Shown one piece after another: positions 1-8,195 of a stretch of 8,225 nucleotides of DNA. The notes beneath the pieces were generated by a model, which was given only the letters and a program-made list of their open reading frames with translations, ran no database searches and was not told where the DNA came from. How positions within the stretch are numbered: the stretch's first letter is position 1; each line of letters starts with the position of its first letter. This stretch comes from an uncultured Acholeplasmataceae bacterium (GTDB lineage: Bacteria > Bacillota_I > Bacilli_A > Acholeplasmatales > Acholeplasmataceae), in NCBI GenBank assembly GCA_946577115.1, contig CAMOAP010000062.1, positions 1 through 8,225 of the forward strand, written 5' to 3'. The position numbers were made by a program, and so were the translations under genes.

Positions 1-3000
1 TCCAATTTGAATTGTTGCAGGATTTTTGTCCTATTGAAAGTTACAATGGGGATTTAAAAATTCACTTTGATGATTATTTTTTAACACCCCCAAAATATAG
101 CATTGAAGAAACCAAAATTAAAGATATAAGTTATGTTGCCCAATTATTTGTCAAAACTACTTTAGAAAATGTTTTAACTGGCGAAACTAAAAAAAGCAAT
201 ATTTTACTTACTGAATTGCCTCTAATGACTTCCACGGGTACTTTTGTCATCAATGGAACTGAAAGAGTAGTGGTTTCTCAAATTGTACGTTCCGCTAGTG
301 TTTATTTTGCAGGCAATTTTGATAACAAACTCAACAGAACCACTTATTCTGGACAAGTAATTCCTTCACGTGGTGCTTGGATCGAATACGAAGAAGGTTC
401 TAAAGAAATTTTGTATGCCAAACTAGATCGTTCCAAAAAAATCCTCTTGTCTAATTTTATTTATGCTCTAGGATTTGACAGCAAAGAATCCATCGAAAAT
501 GTTTTTGGCAAAAGTGCTATTCTTTATTCGGTTTTTGATAAAGAAACTGATATGGACTCAGATAACGCCTTGGTAGAGTTGTATTCTAAAATTCGTCAAG
601 GTGAAAAAGTTCCTGTCGATACTGCCAGAGATTTTATTAGAACAAGACTTTTTGATCAAAAAAAATACGACTTGGCTAAAGTGGGAAGATACAAATTTAA
701 TAAAAAACTAGATGTTCTTACCCGAGCTGAAAACACTTTTTTAGCTTTTGATTTTGTAAATCCTGAAACCCAAGAAATAATAATTGCACAAGACGAACTT
801 TTAACCAAAGAAAAAATTGCAATCCTGAAACAAAATCGTAATTTTTTGCTTCAAGAAATCTTTGATGCTAAACACAATTTAGAAAACGAAACTGATGAAG
901 AGATTTTAGCATATAAAAAATACCCTCACAAAAACGAATTATTCACCAAAACTAACATCATTAACTCTCGCACTGGTGAAGTTTTAGTAGCTAAAGATAC
1001 TTTAGTTAATGACGATATTATCAATCATTTAAGACACAATATTCATACTCTTGACGAAAAAGTATCTAAATTTTTCTTAGGAACCAAAGATATTTATCAA
1101 AAAGAAGCAGACCGTCAAGGAGTTTTTAACGAAATTTTAGAAGTCTATACTTTAAAAGATGAATCCGGCAAGCCATATCACAAAGTTAAACTTATTGGAA
1201 ACGACCAAAGAGAAACCAAAAAACACATTACTTTATCAGATGTTATTGCAAGCATTAATTATTATTTGAATCTTTATGAAAACGTAGGCACTGTTGATGA
1301 TATCGATCATTTAGGTAATCGTCGTTTAAGATTAATTGGAGAATTGTTAAAAAACCAATTTCGAATTGGCCTTACCAGAGCTGAAAAAAATATCAAAGAT
1401 ATGATTTCCACTAGCAAATTCAGTGAAGTTAACGGTCCAGGTGAACTAGTTAATTTTACTTTTTTAATGAGTGTAATAAAAACTTTTTTCACAAGCTCAC
1501 GTTTATCACAATTTATGGATCAAATCAATCCGTTAGCAGAATTGACGCAAAAAAGAAGGGTATCAGCTCTAGGTATCGGAGGAATTAATCGTGACCGCGC
1601 AGGCATTGAGGTGCGCGATGTTCACAATTCTCACTACGGCAGATTATGTCCCATTGAAACTCCTGAAGGACCTTCAATTGGACTTATCACATCCCTTTCC
1701 ACTTATGCTAAAGTTAATAAGTATGGTTTTATCCAAACACCTTTCTTTAAGGTTTTTCAACAAGACGGAAAAACTACCCTTTCGCGCCACATAGACTATT
1801 TAACAGCTGACCAAGAAAAAGAAGAAATTATTGCTTCAGCTGGGTTTGTTTTGGATGCCAATAATGCTTTTCAAGATAAAAAAATCATTGCTCGTAGCAA
1901 CGGCGAAACAGGCATTTTTGAAAGAAGCCAAATAACATATGCTGACGTTTCTCCTAAACAAATTGTTTCTGTTGCAACTTCTTCGATCCCCTTTTTAGAA
2001 CACAACGATGCTTCCAGAGCTTTAATGGGAGCCAATATGCAACGTCAAGCAGTCCCTTTATTAATCCCTGAATCCCCTATTGTAGGAACAGGTGTTGAAT
2101 ATCGCGCTGCCAAAGACTCAGGTTGTTTAATTATTGCCCGTGAATCAGGGTTTGTTACTTATGTTGATGCTCAAAAAATAATTATCACCCAAAAACCCAA
2201 TCAAACTGTTTCATTAAATGACAAAATCCTTTATGACACTTCCCAAGAATTTACCTATAACCAAGCCAAGGATTTATATGAAAACAACTGCAAAGAACAC
2301 CAAAATGAATACACCCTCATCAACTTTGCCAAATCTAATCAAGATACTTTAGTGTTGCAAAAACCGATTGTAGTTTTGGGAGAACAAATTAATGAAGGCG
2401 ATATTTTAGTAAGTGGACCTTCTACATCTCAAGGCGAATTAGCACTTGGCAGAAATGTTACAGTGGCTTTTATGACTTGGGAAGGTTATAACTATGAAGA
2501 TGCAATCATTATGTCAGAAGAATTAGTGAAACACGATGTCTACACTTCCATCCACATTGATAAATACGAAGTTCAAACTAGAGAATTAAAAAAAGGTAGC
2601 GGTCAAGAAGAAATCACTAGAGAAGTTCCCAATGTAGGTGCTGATGCTATTAAAAACCTTGACGAAAGAGGAATCATTATTCCTGGTTCCGAAGTTAAAG
2701 AAGGAGATATTTTAGTAGGTAAAATCACTCCTCAAGGAAACATCGAACCTTCTCCTTCTGAAAAATTAATTCAAATCGTAATTGGTGAAAAAGCCCGCGA
2801 ATATAAAGACTCTTCTTTAAGAGTTCCTTTTGGTGAAGGAGGCATTGTCCAAAGTATTCATTATTTCTCCAGAAAAAACGGTGATGTTCTTCCTGCTGGT
2901 GTCAACGAAAACATCCGTGTTTTTATCGCTAAAAAACGTAAAATCAACGAAGGTGATAAAATGGCAGGACGCCACGGGAATAAAGGTGTAATTTCTCGTA

Positions 3001-3692
3001 TTTTACCTAAAGAAGATCTTCCTTACATGGCAGACGGCACTCCAATTGACATCATGTTAAATCCTTTAGGTGTTCCTAGTAGGATGAACATTGGACAAAT
3101 TTTAGAAATCCATTTAGGAATGGCTGCCAAAAAATTAGGCATTCAAGTGGCAACTCCTGTTTTTGATGGTGTTAATGATTACGACCTTAAAGCAATCATG
3201 AAAGAAGCCAATTTAGATCCTGATGGCAAAATGGTTTTATATGACGGACGTACTGGTGAACCTTATGACAGTCGTATTTCTGTAGGAGTTATGTATATGG
3301 TTAAATTATCTCACATGGTAGATGATAAACTCCACGCCAGAAACGTAGGACCATACACTTTAGTTACCCAACAACCTATGGGAGGAAAAGTACAAAACGG
3401 TGGACAACGTTTCGGTGAAATGGAGGTATGGGCACTTTATGCTTATGGAGCTGCTCACACCTTGCAAGAAATTTTAACAGTCAAAAGTGATGATATTGTA
3501 GGTAGAAATAAAACTTATAGCGCTATCGTTCAAGGCACTCCACTACCTAAACCAAGCATTCCTGAAAGTTTCCGAGTTTTTATTAAAGAATTGCAATCTT
3601 TAGGATTATACGTAGAACTAATAAAAACCGATACTAAAGAAAATGAAGTTAATAAATCCTTAATTGATTACAAAAAGGAAGGTTATAATTAA
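1..3692 (+). CDS. rpoB: RNA polymerase beta subunit (5'-partial)
   Basis: Beta subunit of the core RNA polymerase; with beta-prime it forms the active-centre cleft and the rifampicin pocket. The frame is open to the left edge (first full codon at 3), so the gene is cut off. By alignment with remembered B. subtilis RpoB about 44 N-terminal residues are missing, and the in-frame TTG at 12 is not the start. Visible landmarks in order: protrusion/lobe (PLMTSTGTFVINGTERVVVSQ), an expanded lobe segment at about 759-1076, DDIDHLGNRRLR, the rifampicin region at 1491-1575, RALMGANMQRQAVPL, TWEGYNYEDAIIMSE near the active site, GDKMAGRHGNKGV at 2952-2990, and the C-terminal clamp segment ending KELQSLG. 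A second, smaller expansion of about 24 residues relative to B. subtilis lies around 2185-2330. The acidic C-terminal tail of B. subtilis RpoB is absent. The stop is TAA, 2 nt before rpoC. Identity is certain. Confidence 0.99.
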   Translation, partial: QFELLQDFCPIESYNGDLKIHFDDYFLTPPKYSIEETKIKDISYVAQLFVKTTLENVLTGETKKSNILLTELPLMTSTGTFVINGTERVVVSQIVRSASVYFAGNFDNKLNRTTYSGQVIPSRGAWIEYEEGSKEILYAKLDRSKKILLSNFIYALGFDSKESIENVFGKSAILYSVFDKETDMDSDNALVELYSKIRQGEKVPVDTARDFIRTRLFDQKKYDLAKVGRYKFNKKLDVLTRAENTFLAFDFVNPETQEIIIAQDELLTKEKIAILKQNRNFLLQEIFDAKHNLENETDEEILAYKKYPHKNELFTKTNIINSRTGEVLVAKDTLVNDDIINHLRHNIHTLDEKVSKFFLGTKDIYQKEADRQGVFNEILEVYTLKDESGKPYHKVKLIGNDQRETKKHITLSDVIASINYYLNLYENVGTVDDIDHLGNRRLRLIGELLKNQFRIGLTRAEKNIKDMISTSKFSEVNGPGELVNFTFLMSVIKTFFTSSRLSQFMDQINPLAELTQKRRVSALGIGGINRDRAGIEVRDVHNSHYGRLCPIETPEGPSIGLITSLSTYAKVNKYGFIQTPFFKVFQQDGKTTLSRHIDYLTADQEKEEIIASAGFVLDANNAFQDKKIIARSNGETGIFERSQITYADVSPKQIVSVATSSIPFLEHNDASRALMGANMQRQAVPLLIPESPIVGTGVEYRAAKDSGCLIIARESGFVTYVDAQKIIITQKPNQTVSLNDKILYDTSQEFTYNQAKDLYENNCKEHQNEYTLINFAKSNQDTLVLQKPIVVLGEQINEGDILVSGPSTSQGELALGRNVTVAFMTWEGYNYEDAIIMSEELVKHDVYTSIHIDKYEVQTRELKKGSGQEEITREVPNVGADAIKNLDERGIIIPGSEVKEGDILVGKITPQGNIEPSPSEKLIQIVIGEKAREYKDSSLRVPFGEGGIVQSIHYFSRKNGDVLPAGVNENIRVFIAKKRKINEGDKMAGRHGNKGVISRILPKEDLPYMADGTPIDIMLNPLGVPSRMNIGQILEIHLGMAAKKLGIQVATPVFDGVNDYDLKAIMKEANLDPDGKMVLYDGRTGEPYDSRISVGVMYMVKLSHMVDDKLHARNVGPYTLVTQQPMGGKVQNGGQRFGEMEVWALYAYGAAHTLQEILTVKSDDIVGRNKTYSAIVQGTPLPKPSIPESFRVFIKELQSLGLYVELIKTDTKENEVNKSLIDYKKEGYN
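759..1076 (+). repeat. Duplicated module inside the RpoB lobe
   Basis: Two related protein segments lie in tandem within rpoB, starting at 759 (NPETQEIIIAQDELL) and 963 (NSRTGEVLVAKDTLV), 68 codons apart. Aligned without gaps over the first 30 residues they share about 10 identities (N, T, E, A, D, L, I, L, N, L) with many conservative changes. B. subtilis RpoB, as I remember it, has a single copy (DPETGEILAEKGQIL) at this point, after the YDLANVGRYKINKKL motif. The extra copy plus linker adds about 70 residues. The similarity is at protein level; the DNA copies have diverged. The E. coli lobe insertion contains segments of similar look at a different site. Confidence 0.65.
3675..3683 (+). 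promoter_or_regulatory. Ribosome binding site of rpoC
   Basis: AAGGAAGGT, a near match to the Shine-Dalgarno consensus AAGGAGGT with one inserted A, ends 11 nt before the ATG at 3695. It lies within the last codons of rpoB, so rpoC initiation is probably coupled to rpoB termination. In the rpoC frame a stop (TAA, 3686-3688) sits just upstream of the ATG, leaving no alternative upstream start and supporting the long N-terminus of RpoC. Confidence 0.75.
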
Positions 3693-3694
3693 AG

Positions 3695-6600
3695 ATGAGT
3701 GATAACAGATTATTTACTTCAGTAGAAACTTTAAATCTTTCATCTCCAGTTTTAGAAAAATTAAAACTTTCTGGAATCAATACTTTGGAAGATTTTAACA
3801 CTTTTACTTTAGAAGAGTTAAGATTTTTACTGCAAGAATTTTTTTTAGAGGTTTTGCCTATCCTCAAAAAATTTTCCCTACCTCGTAATTTACAAAATCT
3901 AGATTTGAGTGAGGCCGTTATTAACATTCTTACTGAACTAGGCATGGAAGATTTTCAAGATCTTTTACAAACTAAAATGGCTGTTCTTACAAAAGCATTT
4001 GAAACTAATCCCCTTGCTTTTCAAAAACTAAACAACCTATTTAAGTTATACAATCATTTTCCTTCCATTTCATCCGATAAAGAATATGGCAGTAGAGATT
4101 ATGATTATTTTAAAATCCGTCTAGCTGCTCCCGCAGAAATCAGACAGTGGTCTTATGGTGAGGTTACTAGCTACGAAACAATTAACTATCGGACCTATAA
4201 ACCGGAGATATCAGGATTATTTTGTCAAAAGATTTTTGGTCCAGTAGTTGATTTTCAATGTGCTTGTTCTAAAAAACAAGTCAGTATCAAAAGTCAATTT
4301 TGTAACAAATGTGGAGTCGAATTTACCGAAACCAAAGTGCGTCGCGAAAGAATGGGGCATATCGAATTACAAACTCCAATCGTCCACACTTGGTACCTTA
4401 ATTCTTCTCCTAGCCGTTTAGCTATTCTTTTAAACATAAAAACTAAACAATTAGAAGAAATAGTTTATTATGTTTCTTATGTTGTAATTGATCCTGGAAA
4501 AACTGAATTCAAACTTAAAGAAATTATTACAGAAAACCAATACAGTGAAGCTCTTTATGAATTTGGAAATACTTTTGTAGCTTTAACAGGTGCGGAAGCG
4601 GTTAAAAAATTACTAGAAAACCTTAACTTAGAAAAAACTATCAAAGTCCTTCGAAAATCTTTATCCGAAAATTCCAAACAAAAAAGAGAAAACATCATTA
4701 AAAGACTAGAAATCATCGAATCTTTTCATCAATCAGACAACAAACCTGAATGGATGGTAATGGATGTTATTCCTGTATTACCTCCGGGATTAAGGCCGAT
4801 GGTTCCTTTAGATGGTGGTCGTTTTGCCACCACTGAAGTAAACGATCTTTACCGCCGTATCCTTAATCGAAACAATCGTTTAAAAAAACAAATGCTCCAA
4901 AAAGCTCCTCGTTTAATCATCAAAAATGAAAAAAGAATGCTACAAGAAGCAGTTGATGCTTTATTTGATAATGCCAAAACTAGCAAAAAAAATGTTAACA
5001 ATGTCGAAAAAAACCGTCCGCTTAAATCTTTATCTGAAATGCTACGCGGCAAACAAGGACGTTTTCGTCAAAATCTTTTAGGTAAAAGAGTTGATTATTC
5101 GGGTCGATCCGTAATTATTGTTGGTCCTGATTTAGAAATGCACCAATGCGGCGTGCCTCGTGAAATGGCAATTATTTTGTTCAAACCTTTTATTTTGAAA
5201 AAATTACAAGAAACCAAAGGTATCGACAAAAAAAATGCCAACACCATTTATGAAAAAATGAATGAAGAGGTTTGGAATGCCTTAGAAGAAGTAGTAAAAG
5301 AACACCCGGTTCTTTTAAACCGCGCCCCAACACTACATCGTTTAGGAATTCAAGCTTTTGATCCTAAATTAATTGACGGAAAAGCTATTCGCCTACATCC
5401 TTTAGTTACACCTGCCTTTAATGCAGATTTTGATGGCGACCAGATGGCGATTTATGTCCCCCTTTCTTTAGAAGCACAGGCTGAAGCTCGTTTATTGATG
5501 CTTGTTTCAAACAATATTTTAGACCCTAAAAATGGTAATCCAGTAGTAACTCCTTCACAAGATATGGTTTTAGGAAACTACTATTTAACCATTGAAGAAA
5601 AAAAAGATCGCAATATAAACAGTTATGATGCTGTCCAAAGAACTGCAGAACACCAATACAAACATCGCAATGAAGGAGCCTTTTTTGCTGACATCAACGA
5701 AGCCAAAACTGCTTATCAAAATAAAGAAATCCATCTTCACACAAGAATTTTTATCAAACCACAAGCAATTAATTTATCATTTACCGAAGAACAACGTCAA
5801 AAATATTTAATGACTACTTTAGGAAAATTAATTTTTAATGACATTTTGCCTCCAAGTTTCCCCTACATTAATGAACCAACCCAATTTAATTTGGATGTTA
5901 AAACCCCTAATGCTTATTTTTTAGCCCCAGGAACCAACCCCAAACAATTCCTAAAAAAACTTCCCACTCCTAAGCCTTTCAACAAAAAATTCCTATCTAT
6001 GATTATTGCATGTTTTTTTAAACAAATGAAAATTACAGAAACTTCTAAAATGCTAGATCACATCAAAAACTTAGGTTTCAAGTATTCCACTATCGCAGGA
6101 ATCACAATTTCATTTGCAGACATCAATACTTATTCAAATAAAAAAGAATTATTACAAGAAGTGGAAGATCGCAATATTCAAATTGAGACTTGGTACAACG
6201 ATGGTTTTTTAACAGATGCCGAACGTCGTCGTTTAGTAATTAACGAATGGAAAACTATTCGAGACGAAATTCAAGAAGGTTTGATGAAAGAATTCAAACA
6301 AGACAACCACATTTTTATGATGAGCGAAAGTGGAGCGCGTGGTAGTGTTTCTAATTTTACTCAATTAGCAGGGATGAGAGGATTAATGAATAACCCTAAA
6401 GGTGAAATTATTGAAGTCCCTGTTAAAGCTTCTTTCCGAGAAGGTCTGAAAGTTTCTGAGTTTTTCATCTCTACTCATGGAGCCCGTAAAGGTTCAACCG
6501 ACACTGCCCTCAAAACAGCTGAGTCAGGATATTTAACGCGTCGTTTAGTTGACGTAACTCAAGATATTGTAGTTATCAAAGAAGACTGTAATAGTGACCG

Positions 6601-7756
6601 AGGTTTTGTTGTAGAAGCTATGATGAGTGATGGAAAAGAAATTGTGTCCCTCAAACAACGCATTATGGGACGATTTGCTAGTTGCGACATTTGTTACCCC
6701 AAAACCAACACCCTTATTGTAGCTCGCAATGAATTAATTAACGAGTCTAAAGCCCAAGAAATTATTACTGCCAAAATTAAAAAAGTTCCTATTAGAAGTA
6801 TTTTAACTTGTAATTGTGAATATGGTATTTGTGCTAAAGACTACGGCGTCAATTTAGCTACTAACAAATTAGTAGAAATTGGCGAAGCTGTTGGTGTTAT
6901 TGCTGCTCAATCCATTGGTGAACCAGGAACTCAATTAACTATGAGAACTTTTCATACTGGAGGGGTGGCTTCTGCCTCAGATATTACTCAAGGTCTTCCA
7001 AGAATCGAAGAATTATTTGAAGTACGCAAACCCAAAGGAAAAGCGCTAATAAGTGAATTAAAAGGAAAAATCAAAAAAATTGATAAAATCCGTTCCCAAA
7101 ATCCAGAAATTGTAATTACAGAAGAAAATGAACCTGACACAGAACACCGTTATATTTTGGAACCTAATGTTGATATTTTAGTAAGCAAAAACAACAGTGT
7201 TTATCCTGGTCAAAAACTCACTTCTGGTTCGGTTGATCTAAAAGAACTTTTAAGAGTCGCAGGAACAACAGAGACTCAAAAATACATATTAGAAGAAGTA
7301 CAAAAAGTTTATCGTGCTCAAAATGTTTATATCAGTGAAAAACATATCGAAATTATTATTCACCAAATGTTTAAACAAATTTTAATTATTGATGAAGGTG
7401 ATACTAAACTTTTACCTGGCACAGAAATTACTATTAATAACTTTAAAAAAGCTAATTTAAAAATGTTAGAAGAAAACAAACGTTTAGCAGTGGGACGGCC
7501 TATTATTTTAGGGATTACGCGTTCTTCTTTAAGAAGTGATTCTTTACTGTCAGCTGCATCTTTCCAAGAAACTACAAAAATTCTCATTGATGCTGCCATA
7601 AAAGGAAAAACTGATCATCTTTATGGACTTAAAGAAAATGTTATTATTGGTGGCTTAATTCCTGCAGGAACAGGCATTTTAGAAACTACTTTATTTAAAT
7701 ATCCAAAAGAACCCACAACCACTTCTGAACTTGCTGCAAAAACCAACCAAAATTAA
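3695..7756 (+). CDS. rpoC: RNA polymerase beta-prime subunit with N-terminal extension
   Basis: Catalytic beta-prime subunit of RNA polymerase, 1353 residues against about 1200 in B. subtilis. The excess is mainly residues 1 to about 137, before the point where normal beta-prime begins ([13 protein letters not shown]). The rest is canonical: zinc site 1 with C189, C191, C203 and C206; [10 protein letters not shown]; clamp, lid and zipper region to about 440; [12 protein letters not shown]; catalytic NADFDGD at 576-582 (metal ligands D578, D580, D582; codons 5426-5440); bridge helix ([22 protein letters not shown]); trigger loop around M1083-G1090 (TMRTFHTGG); and the C-terminal [10 protein letters not shown] and [16 protein letters not shown] blocks. 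The large trigger-loop insertion of Gram-negative enzymes is absent. Oddities: zinc site 2 is altered (C965, C1039, C1046, but D1049 for the last Cys), bridge-helix Leu-Ala is replaced by Ser-Thr, and Tyr replaces His in the usual MAVHVPL. The frame is intact throughout, so these look like functional divergence rather than decay. Confidence 0.99.
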   Translation: MSDNRLFTSVETLNLSSPVLEKLKLSGINTLEDFNTFTLEELRFLLQEFFLEVLPILKKFSLPRNLQNLDLSEAVINILTELGMEDFQDLLQTKMAVLTKAFETNPLAFQKLNNLFKLYNHFPSISSDKEYGSRDYDYFKIRLAAPAEIRQWSYGEVTSYETINYRTYKPEISGLFCQKIFGPVVDFQCACSKKQVSIKSQFCNKCGVEFTETKVRRERMGHIELQTPIVHTWYLNSSPSRLAILLNIKTKQLEEIVYYVSYVVIDPGKTEFKLKEIITENQYSEALYEFGNTFVALTGAEAVKKLLENLNLEKTIKVLRKSLSENSKQKRENIIKRLEIIESFHQSDNKPEWMVMDVIPVLPPGLRPMVPLDGGRFATTEVNDLYRRILNRNNRLKKQMLQKAPRLIIKNEKRMLQEAVDALFDNAKTSKKNVNNVEKNRPLKSLSEMLRGKQGRFRQNLLGKRVDYSGRSVIIVGPDLEMHQCGVPREMAIILFKPFILKKLQETKGIDKKNANTIYEKMNEEVWNALEEVVKEHPVLLNRAPTLHRLGIQAFDPKLIDGKAIRLHPLVTPAFNADFDGDQMAIYVPLSLEAQAEARLLMLVSNNILDPKNGNPVVTPSQDMVLGNYYLTIEEKKDRNINSYDAVQRTAEHQYKHRNEGAFFADINEAKTAYQNKEIHLHTRIFIKPQAINLSFTEEQRQKYLMTTLGKLIFNDILPPSFPYINEPTQFNLDVKTPNAYFLAPGTNPKQFLKKLPTPKPFNKKFLSMIIACFFKQMKITETSKMLDHIKNLGFKYSTIAGITISFADINTYSNKKELLQEVEDRNIQIETWYNDGFLTDAERRRLVINEWKTIRDEIQEGLMKEFKQDNHIFMMSESGARGSVSNFTQLAGMRGLMNNPKGEIIEVPVKASFREGLKVSEFFISTHGARKGSTDTALKTAESGYLTRRLVDVTQDIVVIKEDCNSDRGFVVEAMMSDGKEIVSLKQRIMGRFASCDICYPKTNTLIVARNELINESKAQEIITAKIKKVPIRSILTCNCEYGICAKDYGVNLATNKLVEIGEAVGVIAAQSIGEPGTQLTMRTFHTGGVASASDITQGLPRIEELFEVRKPKGKALISELKGKIKKIDKIRSQNPEIVITEENEPDTEHRYILEPNVDILVSKNNSVYPGQKLTSGSVDLKELLRVAGTTETQKYILEEVQKVYRAQNVYISEKHIEIIIHQMFKQILIIDEGDTKLLPGTEITINNFKKANLKMLEENKRLAVGRPIILGITRSSLRSDSLLSAASFQETTKILIDAAIKGKTDHLYGLKENVIIGGLIPAGTGILETTLFKYPKEPTTTSELAAKTNQN
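3725..4054 (+). repeat. Tandem alphaCTD-like repeats in the RpoC N-terminal extension
   Basis: Residues 11-63 and about 65-120 of RpoC form two similar units offset by 56 residues. Aligned without gaps, L13/L69, L15/L71, S16/S72, V19/V75, L23/L79, G27/G83, D33/D89 and L42-type positions match. Each unit opens with a short LxLS motif, a helix ending near Gly, then a (T/E)xxDF/L turn, the layout of the RNA polymerase alpha C-terminal domain (for example LDLSVRSYNCLKRAGI then TVEEL). Residues that contact DNA in E. coli alphaCTD (R265, G296, K298) are mostly not kept; an Asn matching N268 is seen in unit 2. The homology is inferred by eye; a general helix-hairpin-helix or helical bundle is the alternative. 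Confidence 0.55.
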
Positions 7757-7759
7757 AAA

Positions 7760-7768
7760 AGAAAGGAA
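7760..7768 (+). promoter_or_regulatory. Ribosome binding site of rpsL
   Basis: AGAAAGGA (7760-7767) matches eight bases of the extended Shine-Dalgarno sequence AGAAAGGAGGT and ends 8 nt before the ATG at 7776. This decides the start: the open frame continues upstream to a TTG at 7731 inside rpoC, but that codon has no such site and would add 15 residues not found in S12. Confidence 0.85.
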
Positions 7769-7775
7769 ATCAACA

Positions 7776-8195
7776 ATGTCTACTGTTTCTCAATTAATAA
7801 AAAAACGTCGTAGCAGTAAAACTTCAAAAACTAAAGCACCTGCATTAAGTTATGGTTTTAATGTTTTGCAAAAAAAAACTAAACATTACAGCTCTCCTCA
7901 AAAAATGGGAGTTTGTCTGCGTGTAACGACTATGACCCCCAAGAAACCTAACTCAGCTTTACGTAAATTTGCAAGGGTGCGTCTAAGTAATGGTTCTGAA
8001 GTAACTGCTTACATTCCAGGTGTGGGACACTCCTTACAAGAACATAGCTCTGTTTTAGTTCGTGGCGGACGTGTAAAAGACCTTCCTGGTGTACGTTATC
8101 ATATTATTCGTGGTGCTCTAGATGCTACTGGTGTTGCTAACCGCAAACAAGGGCGCTCTAAGTACGGCTCTAAATTACCTAAAGAAAAAAAATAA
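7776..8195 (+). CDS. rpsL: 30S ribosomal protein S12
   Basis: S12 lies at the decoding centre of the small ribosomal subunit and helps check codon-anticodon pairing. The 139-residue product has the Firmicutes length (138 in B. subtilis, 124 in E. coli) and the extra loop around residues 25-40 typical of that group. Signature blocks are [11 protein letters not shown] (55-64), [34 protein letters not shown] and KYGSK near the end. K56 and K101, equivalent to E. coli K42 and K87 whose changes give streptomycin resistance, are unchanged, as is D102, the residue methylthiolated in some bacteria. Unusual for the family, PQKRGVCTRV reads [10 protein letters not shown] (M44, L48). A run of nine A lies at 7870-7878. 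It is 19 nt after rpoC and would normally be followed by rpsG; the B. subtilis ybxF gene that separates rpoC and rpsL is absent. Confidence 0.98.
   Translation: MSTVSQLIKKRRSSKTSKTKAPALSYGFNVLQKKTKHYSSPQKMGVCLRVTTMTPKKPNSALRKFARVRLSNGSEVTAYIPGVGHSLQEHSSVLVRGGRVKDLPGVRYHIIRGALDATGVANRKQGRSKYGSKLPKEKK

Noticed and set aside
12..14. TTG at 12 as the start of rpoB
   Set aside because: The frame is open to the window edge and the residues before it (Q-F-E) continue the alignment with RpoB; about 44 further N-terminal residues are expected upstream.
1307..1492. Short minus-strand and alternate-frame open frames inside rpoB and rpoC (also at 1591-1794, 4849-5052, 5625-5810, 7360-7599)
   Set aside because: All overlap conserved coding sequence in other frames and have no family resemblance.
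3690..3697. Possible frameshift fusing RpoB and RpoC, as found in some epsilonproteobacteria
   Set aside because: rpoB ends with TAA and rpoC has its own ATG and ribosome binding site; the RpoC N-terminal extension does not resemble a RpoB C-terminus.
3649..3945. Minus-strand open frame of 98 codons across the rpoB-rpoC junction
   Set aside because: It lies antisense to two certain genes, resembles no known protein, and has no convincing ribosome binding site; it is a shadow frame.
7731..7775. N-terminal extension of S12 from a TTG inside rpoC
   Set aside because: The ATG at 7776 has a strong, well-spaced Shine-Dalgarno sequence and begins the normal S12 N-terminus; the extra 15 residues are overlap with the rpoC end.
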